NCBI GenBank assembly: GCA_044348925.1 | Contig: JBIKRY010000001.1 | Coordinates: 1-64,000, forward strand | Source of the DNA: JAAFKA01 sp044348925 | GTDB taxonomy: Bacteria; Bacteroidota; Bacteroidia; Cytophagales; Thermoflexibacteraceae | Direction of reading: 5' to 3' | Length of the DNA stretch: 64,000 bases | Shown here: in pieces, positions 44,957 to 53,360 of the stretch | How positions within the stretch are numbered: position 1 is the first letter of the stretch | Layout: each line of letters begins with the position of its first letter | Translations under genes and position numbers: made by a program | The notes under the pieces: model-generated | The model's database searches: none | What the model was told of the DNA's origin: nothing | What the model saw: only the letters and a program-made list of their open reading frames with translations

Positions 44957-45113
44957 TAATGTAAGTTGCGTAGTAGTACGGAACTCCAGTTCCGTACATC
45001 ATTTATTGCATAAGTAAAACACTTTAGACCCAAATAAATAGTTTTTTAGGTAAAACAAACTTGCTTATACGACTTGTACGTAGCTGGAGCTACGTACTAC
45101 GCAATATACATTA
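44957..45113. repeat. BIME: two facing REP-like hairpins
   Basis: Two perfect 10-bp hairpins, GTACGGAACTCCAGTTCCGTAC (44976-44997) written as arms GTACGGAACT/AGTTCCGTAC, and GTACGTAGCT/AGCTACGTAC (45076-45097), lie between outer inverted arms (TAATGTAxxTTGCGTAGTA). The element fills most of the gap between pcm and the membrane-protein gene. Confidence 0.85.
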
Positions 45114-45183
45114 GATAAGCAAATATAGTAAACTTTAACCTAATTTAGTAAAATTTTGTTTTGGTATAACAAAAAATATTTTT

Positions 45184-45840
45184 TTATAATTGCCAACCTT
45201 CTTTGCCTAATAAAGGCACAAAAGAAAAAGATTCGTGTTTATACAAAATAATTTCGCCTTTTAGATTTTTGTGTATTTTATACATTTGTTGTATGTTATT
45301 GTCGCCAACGGGAATGACCAATATCCCGCCATTTTTGAGTTGGTCTATCAAAGTTTGTGGTACTTTTGGGGCTCCTGCCGTTACAATAATCTTGTCAAAA
45401 GGTGCAAAAACAGACATTCCCTGCGAACCATCTCCGTAGATAAAATTAGCTTTATAGCCAATGCTTGTCAATAAGTGTTTGGCTTTTTGGTGCAATTTGC
45501 GATTGTATTCGATAGTATATAAATTTGCACCCAATTCTAATAAGATACAACTTTGATAGCCCGAGCCTGTTCCTATTTCCAAAACTTTATCACCTGCTTG
45601 CACATCTAATAATTCGGTTTGAAAAGCTACTGTAGAAGGTTGCGAAATAGTCTGCCCTTCGCCAATACTGAAAGCCTTATCCAAATATGCCTGCTCTACA
45701 AATGCACTGTCAAAAAAGAAATGTCTTGGCACTTTTTCCATAGCTTGTAATACTTTTTCGGCTATCATTTCTCTATGAATTAACGTATTGATTAATGCTT
45801 TTCGCATGCCTTTATGCTTATATGTATCTATTACTTGCAT
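45184..45840 (-). CDS. pcm: Protein-L-isoaspartate O-methyltransferase
   Basis: This cytoplasmic SAM-dependent repair enzyme methylates isoaspartyl residues in aged proteins. The sequence contains the characteristic GEGQTISQPSTVAFQTELL segment near residue 60, the SAM motif VLEIGTGSGYQSCILLELG near 85, and FDKIIVTAGAPKVPQTLIDQ plus GGILVIPVG near 150. The length of 218 residues is normal. It lies downstream of the DUF2911 gene with a 47-base gap and may be co-transcribed with it. Confidence 0.94.
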   Translation of the reverse strand: MQVIDTYKHKGMRKALINTLIHREMIAEKVLQAMEKVPRHFFFDSAFVEQAYLDKAFSIGEGQTISQPSTVAFQTELLDVQAGDKVLEIGTGSGYQSCILLELGANLYTIEYNRKLHQKAKHLLTSIGYKANFIYGDGSQGMSVFAPFDKIIVTAGAPKVPQTLIDQLKNGGILVIPVGDNNIQQMYKIHKNLKGEIILYKHESFSFVPLLGKEGWQL

Positions 45841-45887
45841 ATTTTCTACTATTATTGGTAAAGTAATTGTAAATTAGAGTTTTGTAC

Positions 45888-46766
45888 TTATAATTTTGTT
45901 TCCCAAAGATTAATAGCCCTTTCCAAATCTGTTTTATAGCTAAATTTTTCTCCTCGTTCCAAAATACCTAATGCTAATGCTTGTTTTGCTAAGTCTATTG
46001 CAGTTTGAAAATTTCCATGTAAGGCAAAAAAATCAGCTTTGAGCCAATAAGGTCTGAAACTTTTAGGATTTGCTTGCAATGCTTTATCAATCCACGTCAT
46101 TACTTGGTCTTGAAAAAGCCCATTTTTTAGGGCATAATCTGCACAGGTTGCAAAGATTTCCCAGTCTTCGTCTTTTGCATTTTGAATGGCAGTAAGAATA
46201 TTGGTTAATACTTTTTGTTCTACTTCCACACGCAACTCTATTGGAATAATTATTTTTTCCCATTCTATAAAAATATCTGCCTTTGTTTTTTCTATATTCC
46301 CAATTTCCAATTTAAAAGTTTCTTCAAATTTACCTTTCAATGGGATAACTTTAAAAGAAATAACATTGTCTTCTTCTTTGTAATTTTCTACGCCCCATGA
46401 ATCCGCATTTTTATTGAGCAAAATAGTCCATGCTCCTTTAGTTGGTATGGTATAAATTGCATATTTGCCTGCTTTTACCAAATTATTATTGAGCCAAACA
46501 TCATCAGAAAACTCTATGGTTGTGGCTTGATTTGCACCTGTTCGCCATACTTTGTTATAAGGCACAATATCTCCCCAAATTTTGCGACCTCGCACACTTG
46601 GACGGTTATACTCGATAAGTACCTCTGTCAAACCAACTGTTTGTTTGAGGCTGGCTTTTGTACTTACAACAGGCAAAATTACTCTTGGCGTTTCTACTTT
46701 TTGTGCATAAATAACAAGATACCCAAAAAAACAAAAAGAAAATAGCAAGCTAAATCTTAGGAACAT
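45888..46766 (-). CDS. Secreted DUF2911 protein with TPR-like C-terminus, 292 aa
   Basis: The signal peptide (MFLRFSLLFSFCFFGYLVIYAQ) precedes a DUF2911 domain, recognised by RPSVRGRKIWGDIVPYNKVW and TGANQATTIEFSDDVWLN followed by AGKYAIYTIPTKGAWTI. After about residue 180 a helical region with one or two TPR-like pairs follows (WIDKALQANPKSFRPYWLKA). DUF2911 proteins are widespread in Bacteroidota, have a beta-sandwich and unknown function. Probably periplasmic. Confidence 0.9.
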   Translation of the reverse strand: MFLRFSLLFSFCFFGYLVIYAQKVETPRVILPVVSTKASLKQTVGLTEVLIEYNRPSVRGRKIWGDIVPYNKVWRTGANQATTIEFSDDVWLNNNLVKAGKYAIYTIPTKGAWTILLNKNADSWGVENYKEEDNVISFKVIPLKGKFEETFKLEIGNIEKTKADIFIEWEKIIIPIELRVEVEQKVLTNILTAIQNAKDEDWEIFATCADYALKNGLFQDQVMTWIDKALQANPKSFRPYWLKADFFALHGNFQTAIDLAKQALALGILERGEKFSYKTDLERAINLWETKL

Positions 46767-47104
46767 ACAAATAAATATTTTATAAAAACAGGATTATCAT
46801 TGCCACACTCTACTCGGTTTACAACTTGCAATTTTACAAAATATTGCTGTGAAATCTATATCTAAGTATGCTTTATTGCAAAATTATCCATAAAAATCTA
46901 TAAGGACGTTTTTACTGCAATTTTTTTATGCTTTACTTGTGCACAGTAGCAGGATAATGTACTGCGGTGTTATCTCTAATACATTTTATAGAAATTGTAG
47001 AAGAATCTATATTTTCTGTTTTGTTCTGCAATTTATTTGCAAAGGTTTTATAACTTGCAAGCAAATAACCAATATTCCAAAATATATCTAAAAACACCGT
47101 ATGT
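46767..47104. other. Divergent intergenic region
   Basis: These 338 A/T-rich bases separate the divergent DUF2911 and P5C dehydrogenase genes. I see no ORF, strong hairpin or recognisable regulatory motif; both promoters must be here. Confidence 0.5.
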
Positions 47105-48733
47105 ATGTTTAGTATTTCAAAAGTACCTGCACCAATTAATGAACCTGTTAAAAGCTATTTGCCTAATTCGACAGAAAAAAAAGAAGTGAAAGCTATGCTT
47201 GCAAAACTTCGCCAAGAAACACATGATATTCCTATGTATATTGGCTCGGAAAAGGTTTATACAGATAAAAAAGGTCGACTTGCACCGCCTTACGACCATA
47301 AACACACACTTGGCTATTATTCTATAGGAGATGAATCTCACGTAGAACAAGCAATTCAAGCAGCATTAGGAGCAAAAGATGCTTGGGCAGCATTAGAATG
47401 GGAACAACGTGCTGCCATCTTTTTGAAAGCAGCAGATTTATTGGCAACCAAATACAGAGCCAAAATTAATGCAGCTACTATGCTCGGACAATCCAAATCT
47501 ATCTATCAAGCCGAAATAGATTCTGCCTGCGAAATGATAGATTTTTTGCGATTTAATGTCTATTTTATGACACAAATCTATCAACAACAACCCGATTCGC
47601 AAGCTGGAATGTGGAATAGGTTGGAACATAGACCTTTGGAAGGTTTTGTTTTTGCTTTAACACCTTTTAATTTTACTGCCATTGCTGGAAATTTGCCTAC
47701 AGCACCTGCTATGATGGGAAATACTGTAGTTTGGAAACCTGCCATGACACAAATCTATGCGGCAAATGTGCTAATGGAAGTTTTTAGAGAGGCTGGAGTG
47801 CCTGATGGCGTAATCAATTTGGTTTTTGTTGATGGCGTAAGTACAGGAAAAGTCGTATTTTCACACAAAGATTTTGCAGGAATCCACTTTACAGGAAGTA
47901 CCAATACCTTTAACTCTATTTGGAAAACGGTTAGCGAAAATATTGCAAACTATAAAAGTTATCCTCGTTTGGTAGGTGAAACAGGTGGAAAAGATTTTGT
48001 GATTGCCCATAAATCTGCTGACGCAAAAGCATTGGCAACTGCCCTTATTCGTGGTGCTTTTGAGTATCAAGGACAAAAATGTTCGGCAGCTTCGCGTGCT
48101 TATATTCCTTCTAATCTTTGGGCAGAAGTAAAAAAATATATGCTCGAAGATTTAGCAAGTATTAAAATGGGAAGTCCCGAAGATTTCCGAAATTTCTTCA
48201 ATGCAGTAATAGATGAAAAATCTTTTGATAACATTGCAAAATATATTGAACAAGCCAAAAAAAGTGATATGGTAGAAATTATTGCAGGTGGCAAGTATGA
48301 TAAATCTGTAGGATATTTTGTAGAGCCTACTATTTTGCAAGCACTTGACCCGCATTATACTACGATGTGTGAGGAAATTTTTGGACCTGTTTTGACTATT
48401 TATGTTTACCACGAAAACCACTTTGAGGAGGCACTTTATATGGTAGATAATACTTCGCCTTATGCTTTGACAGGGGCAGTATTTGCACAAGACCGTTATG
48501 CGATTGATATGGCTACCGATAAATTGCGAAATGCAGCAGGTAATTTTTATATCAATGACAAGCCCACAGGAGCAGTGGTTGGACAACAACCTTTTGGAGG
48601 AAGTCGTGCTTCGGGTACAAATGACAAAGCAGGTTCTGTTTTCAATTTGTTGCGTTGGGTTACACAACGGACTATCAAAGAAACTTTTGTGCCACCTACA
48701 GATTATCGTTATGGATTTTTGGCGGAAGAATAA
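47105..48733 (+). CDS. pruA: L-glutamate gamma-semialdehyde (1-pyrroline-5-carboxylate) dehydrogenase
   Basis: This NAD-dependent aldehyde dehydrogenase performs the second step of proline catabolism to glutamate. At 542 residues it matches the stand-alone (RocA/ALDH4-like) form. Motifs: FNFTAIAGNLPTAPAMMGNT and VVWKPA in the cofactor region, the catalytic Glu in LVGETGGKDF near residue 295, the catalytic Cys in YQGQKCSAASRAY near 328, and EEIFGPVLTIYVY near 430. PutA-like proline dehydrogenase is not in the window. Start ATG 47105 gives the usual N-terminus. Confidence 0.93.
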   Translation: MFSISKVPAPINEPVKSYLPNSTEKKEVKAMLAKLRQETHDIPMYIGSEKVYTDKKGRLAPPYDHKHTLGYYSIGDESHVEQAIQAALGAKDAWAALEWEQRAAIFLKAADLLATKYRAKINAATMLGQSKSIYQAEIDSACEMIDFLRFNVYFMTQIYQQQPDSQAGMWNRLEHRPLEGFVFALTPFNFTAIAGNLPTAPAMMGNTVVWKPAMTQIYAANVLMEVFREAGVPDGVINLVFVDGVSTGKVVFSHKDFAGIHFTGSTNTFNSIWKTVSENIANYKSYPRLVGETGGKDFVIAHKSADAKALATALIRGAFEYQGQKCSAASRAYIPSNLWAEVKKYMLEDLASIKMGSPEDFRNFFNAVIDEKSFDNIAKYIEQAKKSDMVEIIAGGKYDKSVGYFVEPTILQALDPHYTTMCEEIFGPVLTIYVYHENHFEEALYMVDNTSPYALTGAVFAQDRYAIDMATDKLRNAAGNFYINDKPTGAVVGQQPFGGSRASGTNDKAGSVFNLLRWVTQRTIKETFVPPTDYRYGFLAEE

Positions 48734-48740
48734 TTTGTAA

Positions 48741-48778
48741 TAAGTTGTAGTGTGGACTTCAGTCCACACTACAACTTA
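48741..48778. repeat. REP-like hairpin acting as shared terminator
   Basis: A perfect 18-bp inverted repeat (TAAGTTGTAGTGTGGACT and its complement) with a 2-base centre fills the space between convergent pruA and the cyclase gene. The GTGGACTTCAGTCCAC core is typical of REP sequences moved by RAYT (REP-associated) transposases; it can also terminate both genes. Confidence 0.85.
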
Positions 48779-48780
48779 AT

Positions 48781-49566
48781 TTACAAAACAGACAGAGGAT
48801 ATAAAATAGGTTTGCTTGGACTTGCATCACTTTCAAAACTTACAATTTGTAGGTTTAGCAAATATAATCCATCTGCAACTGTAGCAGGCACAAAAATAAG
48901 TTCGGTAATTGTACAATCTTTTCGCACTTCAGACATATTGATAGTTGCATATCTTGGCGGTAGATTCCAAAAATTTCGATGAGATTGCAACACGCCATTA
49001 TCCCATTCCTTATCTACCGAAGGCAAATCTATCAATAAATGTTTTATGCCTAATTCTTTGAGATATTGGCATACTTCAGGTAATAGGTAGGTAGGATTTG
49101 TACCAGAATATTGATGTGTTAATTTGCTTATTTCGTTAGGAATTGTTCTAATAATTAAACTTTCTATATCTTTTGTGTGTACTAATTTTTTTATGTTTTC
49201 TAAAGAAATAATGCTATCGCCATTTTCCAAAATTTCTACGGGTACAGAAATAAGCAAGGCAAAAAACAAAAATTCTTTCAAACATTCGTTAATTGTAGCA
49301 CCGTCTGCGGTAATATGTCCATAACATTCGGTATGTGTACCATTGCCATGTGGCGTAAAACTGATGCGTTGATAATTGCAAGAGCCACCCAAATTTACAG
49401 CACCTACAAAATCTCCAACTGCAATAGTTTGGTATTCAACAGCATTTGCATAATAACAATTTACAGTTTCTTCTCCTGCTTTTAAAGGCATAGAAATATC
49501 TATTGCAGTTTTGCAATCGGCTTGATAGGTTTTATTTTGATAAGTAAATTGAATTTTTTTTTGCAT
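48781..49566 (-). CDS. Cyclase-family (kynurenine formamidase-like) hydrolase
   Basis: The protein contains a version of the family metal motif HxGTHxDxPxH, here TPHGNGTHTECYGH near residue 72, and LLIDLPSVDKEWDNG near 185. These support a metal-dependent amidohydrolase of the arylformamidase/cyclase superfamily. The Asp of the usual motif is Glu here, so the substrate may differ. The length of 261 residues is somewhat above average. It is co-oriented with the M28 peptidase gene upstream, 25 bases away. Confidence 0.8.
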   Translation of the reverse strand: MQKKIQFTYQNKTYQADCKTAIDISMPLKAGEETVNCYYANAVEYQTIAVGDFVGAVNLGGSCNYQRISFTPHGNGTHTECYGHITADGATINECLKEFLFFALLISVPVEILENGDSIISLENIKKLVHTKDIESLIIRTIPNEISKLTHQYSGTNPTYLLPEVCQYLKELGIKHLLIDLPSVDKEWDNGVLQSHRNFWNLPPRYATINMSEVRKDCTITELIFVPATVADGLYLLNLQIVSFESDASPSKPILYPLSVL

Positions 49567-49591
49567 AAAGTTAGAATTTTGCTAATATAAT

Positions 49592-50896
49592 TTATTCATT
49601 TATTACTTTTACCCATTCCACCAATAACTTAAATAAGTCTGTATATTTTGTAAGTGGCAATGTTTCGGCTTTGTCGTCCACATCATGGTATGCCTGAATA
49701 CCACCCAAAGTATAGATAAAAAAAGACGGAATACCTTGCACACTAAAAAAATAGTGGTCAGAGTTTGCGGCTTTGCCTCGTTTAATAATCTTTGGAAAAT
49801 AATTATTTTGTGTATTGATTGTAGCAAATTTTTGGAAAAGTTCTGTAAAAACAGTTGCATTAACCACACCCAAACCTGTATCACCTGTTCCTACTAAGTC
49901 TAAATTAATGAGTATTTTTATTTTTTCAAGCCCAAATAATGGATTTTCTACAAAATATTTTGAACCCAACAAACCTAATTCCTCTGCACCAAAAGCCATA
50001 AAAACAACCGTAAAAGTTGGCGGATTTTGGCTATAATATGTTGCTAATTCCAACAGCATACTAATTCCACTTGCATTATCATTTGCTCCATAAAAAATGG
50101 TATTTTTCCCAAAACTCCCCAAATGGTCGTAATGAGCCGAAAAAACCACTATAGAATCGGCTTTGCTTGTTCCTTTTTGGTAGGCAATAATATTTTGTGT
50201 TTCATAATTTTTTGCTAATTTTTGTCTAATTTCATACTGTATTTTAATATTATTTTGGCGTTTTTGTAGCAAAATACTATCCATTAAATTTTTACGAACT
50301 TCAAAAACGGCTTTTCCTTCTGCATTATTGGCAATATTCATCGTTAATTTTGGTGAAGTTTTGATAAATGCTGCCGCCGAAAACCAATGGCGAATAACTA
50401 TAGTAGGTAATTTATAGATTTTTTCTTCAAAATTGCTTGCATATACCAATGCTTTATTATCTAATTTTGTATTCATAAACATATTCAAAGCCTGTTCATT
50501 TTCTACAAACAATAAAGTATCTATTTCAAATAATTCGCAAGTTCCTTTTGCGGTTTTACTATCTGCTTGTATAATAAAATCTCGTCCTGCTTGTAGCTTT
50601 TGGGTAGCAATTTGTAAAATAGGAGTTTCGGTAAATGTATTTACGTCTATTTTGAAAGTTTGCAAATAGTTGGTTTTGCGGTGCTGTGTATAGGCTTGCA
50701 ACGATAATTTTTCAAATTCTTTGGCGATAAAATGGGCAGCTTTTTTATTGCCATCTTCGATATAACCTCTACCAAACATTTCGGGTGCTGCCAAAGTAGC
50801 TATATTTTTGCGAACTCGTTGCATATCTTGTGCCAACAAAATAGGACTAACACTATGCAAAAGAAAGTAGAAACTAAGAAACAAAAAATATTTCAT
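49592..50896 (-). CDS. Secreted M28-family zinc aminopeptidase
   Basis: A signal peptide (MKYFLFLSFYFLLHSVSPIL, cut after LAQ) precedes an M28 peptidase domain. The zinc ligands are seen as His in FSAHYDHLG near residue 252, Asp in YGANDNASGIS near 270, Glu in FGAEELGLLG near 302 (with its catalytic neighbour), Asp in INLDLVGTGD near 330, and His in AYHDVDD near 410. It probably degrades peptides in the periplasm or outside. It is co-oriented with the cyclase gene downstream. Confidence 0.92.
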   Translation of the reverse strand: MKYFLFLSFYFLLHSVSPILLAQDMQRVRKNIATLAAPEMFGRGYIEDGNKKAAHFIAKEFEKLSLQAYTQHRKTNYLQTFKIDVNTFTETPILQIATQKLQAGRDFIIQADSKTAKGTCELFEIDTLLFVENEQALNMFMNTKLDNKALVYASNFEEKIYKLPTIVIRHWFSAAAFIKTSPKLTMNIANNAEGKAVFEVRKNLMDSILLQKRQNNIKIQYEIRQKLAKNYETQNIIAYQKGTSKADSIVVFSAHYDHLGSFGKNTIFYGANDNASGISMLLELATYYSQNPPTFTVVFMAFGAEELGLLGSKYFVENPLFGLEKIKILINLDLVGTGDTGLGVVNATVFTELFQKFATINTQNNYFPKIIKRGKAANSDHYFFSVQGIPSFFIYTLGGIQAYHDVDDKAETLPLTKYTDLFKLLVEWVKVINE

Positions 50897-51007
50897 AAAA
50901 TTTTTTATAATAAAGTAAATCTTTTATAATCTAAATTACGTACAATACATTCTTGCAATAAAACTTATGCTACGCAGTTTATATTACTTCATTTAAACAC
51001 AAAAAAG

Positions 51008-51394
51008 TTGCTAAAACTACTAAAATTTAATAAAACCTATGCCATTTTAACAATAATTTTGTTTGTTATAGAGTTAATGATTGCCCTTTATGTTCATGAT
51101 AAAATTATTAGACCATATATAGGAGATGTATTGGTGGTCATTTTGATTTATTGTTTTTGTAAAAGTTTTATGGCAATTACCGTTTCCTTATTAGCTTGGA
51201 GGGTGTTACTATTTTCCTATTTTGTAGAATTTTTGCAATACATCAACTTTATTGCCCTTGTTGGCTTAGAAAAATATAAATTGGCACGCATACTAATTGG
51301 AACTGCGTTTTCGTGGCTCGACATCATAGCGTATAGCATAGGAATTTTTGTAGTAATATGCTTGGAAAACTATTTCTCCAAACATAAAATGTAG
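51008..51394 (+). CDS. DUF2809-like membrane protein, 128 aa
   Basis: Four hydrophobic helices cover the protein, with the conserved-looking VEFLQYINFIALVGLEKYKL and GTAFSWLDIIAYSIGI, as in DUF2809 proteins; function unknown. The start is TTG at 51008, since no in-frame ATG precedes the first helix. Its TAG stop is part of a REP-like hairpin (51393-51420). Confidence 0.78.
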   Translation: MLKLLKFNKTYAILTIILFVIELMIALYVHDKIIRPYIGDVLVVILIYCFCKSFMAITVSLLAWRVLLFSYFVEFLQYINFIALVGLEKYKLARILIGTAFSWLDIIAYSIGIFVVICLENYFSKHKM

Positions 51395-51420
51395 TACATT
51401 TGCCTTCAGGCGAATGTACT
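51393..51420. repeat. REP-like hairpin
   Basis: The inverted repeat AGTACATTTGCC / GGCGAATGTACT with a TTCA loop starts inside the stop codon of the DUF2809-like gene. The shape (variable stem, TTCA/CTTCAG centre) matches the other REP-like hairpins in the window. Confidence 0.75.
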
Positions 51421-51443
51421 TAAAAAATTAAAACAAAATAAAG

Positions 51444-51986
51444 ATGAAAAATCCTTGGCAAACCCTCCAATCCAACATTGTCTATAGCAATCCTTGGATA
51501 GAAATTCGACATGAAGATGTATTAAATCCTGCTGGTAATAAAGGAATTTATGGTGTAGTGAGTTTCAAAAATATTGCAATCGGCATTATTCCCATAGATA
51601 ACGAAGGAAATACTTGGCTTGTTGGACAATATCGTTATACCTTAAACGAATATTCTTGGGAGATTCCAATGGGTGGCGGTAGCAAAAACAATACAGTTTT
51701 GGAATCTGCACAACGAGAACTGAAAGAAGAAACAGGCTTGATAGCCAATCAATGGACAGAATTAATGAAACTGCATACCTCAAACTCTGTTACAGACGAA
51801 GTAGGCTATGTTTTGCTTGCTCAAGACCTTGTGGCAGGCGAAGCCGAGCCTGAAGAAACCGAAGATTTGAAAATTAAAAAACTGCCTTTGTCCGAAGCTA
51901 TTGCAATGGTTATGTCTGGCGAAATTACAGATGCTATTAGCGTAGCAGGTTTGCTAAAAGTAGCAATGTTGCAAACAAAAAAATAA
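51444..51986 (+). CDS. NUDIX hydrolase (ADP-ribose pyrophosphatase-like)
   Basis: The Nudix box is complete: GGGSKNNTVLESAQRELKEE followed by TGL (Gx5Ex7REUxEExGU) near residue 73. The upstream WLVGQYRYTLNEYSWEIPMG segment is typical of ADP-ribose pyrophosphatases (NudF type), which hydrolyse ADP-ribose or other nucleoside diphosphate sugars. The length of 180 residues fits. A REP-like hairpin separates it from the next gene. Confidence 0.9.
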   Translation: MKNPWQTLQSNIVYSNPWIEIRHEDVLNPAGNKGIYGVVSFKNIAIGIIPIDNEGNTWLVGQYRYTLNEYSWEIPMGGGSKNNTVLESAQRELKEETGLIANQWTELMKLHTSNSVTDEVGYVLLAQDLVAGEAEPEETEDLKIKKLPLSEAIAMVMSGEITDAISVAGLLKVAMLQTKK

Positions 51987-52016
51987 TTTTAAGCAAATTA
52001 TACAAAAACTATCTGC

Positions 52017-52044
52017 TGTAGCATAGACTTAAATCTATGCTACA
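52017..52044. repeat. REP-like hairpin
   Basis: TGTAGCATAGA and its complement flank a short centre (CTTAAA). It lies between the NUDIX gene and the promoter of the dihydroorotase-like gene and may terminate the former. Confidence 0.75.
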
Positions 52045-52067
52045 AATTGTAATAATCTTTATTTATG

Positions 52068-52099
52068 TTGCAAGTTTTTAGATTTTTTTTCTACTTTTG
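52068..52099 (+). promoter_or_regulatory. Bacteroidota-type promoter, probably leaderless
   Basis: A TTG (52068-52070), a 21-base spacer and TACTTTTG (52092-52099) fit the phylum consensus TTTG / TAnnTTTG. The ATG of the dihydroorotase-like gene begins only 4 bases later, so the mRNA would start at or next to its start codon. Confidence 0.5.
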
Positions 52100-52103
52100 C
52101 ACT

Positions 52104-53348
52104 ATGAAAACCTTACTGAAATCTGTAAAAATTATAGACAAAAAATCTATTTTTCATAACCAAATAATAGATGTATTAATAGAAAAGCAAATAATTACTA
52201 ATATTGGCAAAGAATTATTTGCAGACCATTCTACACAAGTAATCAATTGCACAGGCTATAGCCTTTCTACAGGTTGGGTAGATATGTGTGCAAGTTCTGG
52301 AGAATCGGGCAATGAACACAAAGAAACTTTAGTTTCCTTATGCCAAGCTGCTGCTGCTGGAGGGTTTACAGATGTGCTGGTTTTGCCAAACACGAATCCC
52401 GTTGTGCAAAGCAAAGAAATGGTAACTTTTATCAAATCGCATACACAAAATCAGGTAAATTTACACCCAATCGCAGCCCTAAGCATACAGACAACAGGCG
52501 AGGAAATGACCGACTTTTTAGACTTGCACAAAGCAGGGGCAGTGGCTTTTTCGGATGGCATACACTCTATTACCAATACGGCTATGTTGTGCAAAAGTTT
52601 ACTCTATTTGCAACATATCAACGGACTGCTTATCAACAAACCAGATGACAAATACCTCTCCAAATACGGTTTGATGCACGAAGGCGAAGTTTCTACAAGT
52701 TTGGGACTCAAAGGAATGCCTGCGATTGCCGAAGAAATAGGCATTGTAAGAGATTTGAAAATACTCGAATATACAAATGGAAAAATGCACTTTTCCAATA
52801 TTTCTACTGCCAATGCCGTACAATTAATTAGAGAAGCAAAGGCAAAAAATATGCAAGTTACTTGTGATATTGCAGCACAACAACTTTATTTTACCGATGC
52901 GGATATGCTCGATTTTGACAGCAACCTAAAAGTAAAACCACCATTCCGAACCGAAAACGACAGACAAGCATTACTCGAAGGTTTGGCAGATGATACCATT
53001 GATTGTATTGTTTCGGCACATCTTCCTTGCGATATCGAGAGCAAATTTGTAGAATTTGATATGGCAGATTTTGGAATGATTAGCCTACAAACTGCTTTTG
53101 CAACCGCAAATACAGCTTGCAAAAATATACTTTCTACAGAAAAACTTATCGAAAAATTTACTACCAATCCACGAAATATTCTACAATTTAAAAACCCAAC
53201 AATAGCCATTGGGGAAAAGGCAACACTTACATTATTTGACGAAAATGCAGACTTTGTTTTAGAAGAAAAAGATATTCTATCTCTTTCCAAAAATAGTCCA
53301 TTGGTAAGCAAAAAATTGCAAGGAAAAATTATACAAATTTTTAATTAA
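52104..53348 (+). CDS. Dihydroorotase homologue lacking the metal site (pseudo-DHOase)
   Basis: The overall fold and length (414 residues) are those of the multifunctional-complex-type dihydroorotase: a cyclic amidohydrolase barrel with VLVLPNTNPVVQ near residue 98 and a C-terminal TNPRNILQF segment. The metal-binding HxH that should follow the first strand is replaced (WVDMCASSGESG where active enzymes have DxHxH), and the late DHAPH-type motif reads SAHLPCD. It is therefore probably inactive and structural, like the non-catalytic dihydroorotase partners of aspartate transcarbamoylase. ATG 52104 follows the promoter directly; a closely spaced transporter gene follows after 12 bases. Confidence 0.85.
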   Translation: MKTLLKSVKIIDKKSIFHNQIIDVLIEKQIITNIGKELFADHSTQVINCTGYSLSTGWVDMCASSGESGNEHKETLVSLCQAAAAGGFTDVLVLPNTNPVVQSKEMVTFIKSHTQNQVNLHPIAALSIQTTGEEMTDFLDLHKAGAVAFSDGIHSITNTAMLCKSLLYLQHINGLLINKPDDKYLSKYGLMHEGEVSTSLGLKGMPAIAEEIGIVRDLKILEYTNGKMHFSNISTANAVQLIREAKAKNMQVTCDIAAQQLYFTDADMLDFDSNLKVKPPFRTENDRQALLEGLADDTIDCIVSAHLPCDIESKFVEFDMADFGMISLQTAFATANTACKNILSTEKLIEKFTTNPRNILQFKNPTIAIGEKATLTLFDENADFVLEEKDILSLSKNSPLVSKKLQGKIIQIFN

Positions 53349-53360
53349 TATACTTGCAAT

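Noticed and set aside
48152..48769. 205-codon minus-strand frame over the pruA 3' half
   Set aside because: Cys/Ile-rich shadow of the dehydrogenase gene, which has intact catalytic motifs on the other strand.
52104..53348. Calling the gene pyrC as an active dihydroorotase
   Set aside because: The metal-binding His pair and the late Asp/His motif are missing.
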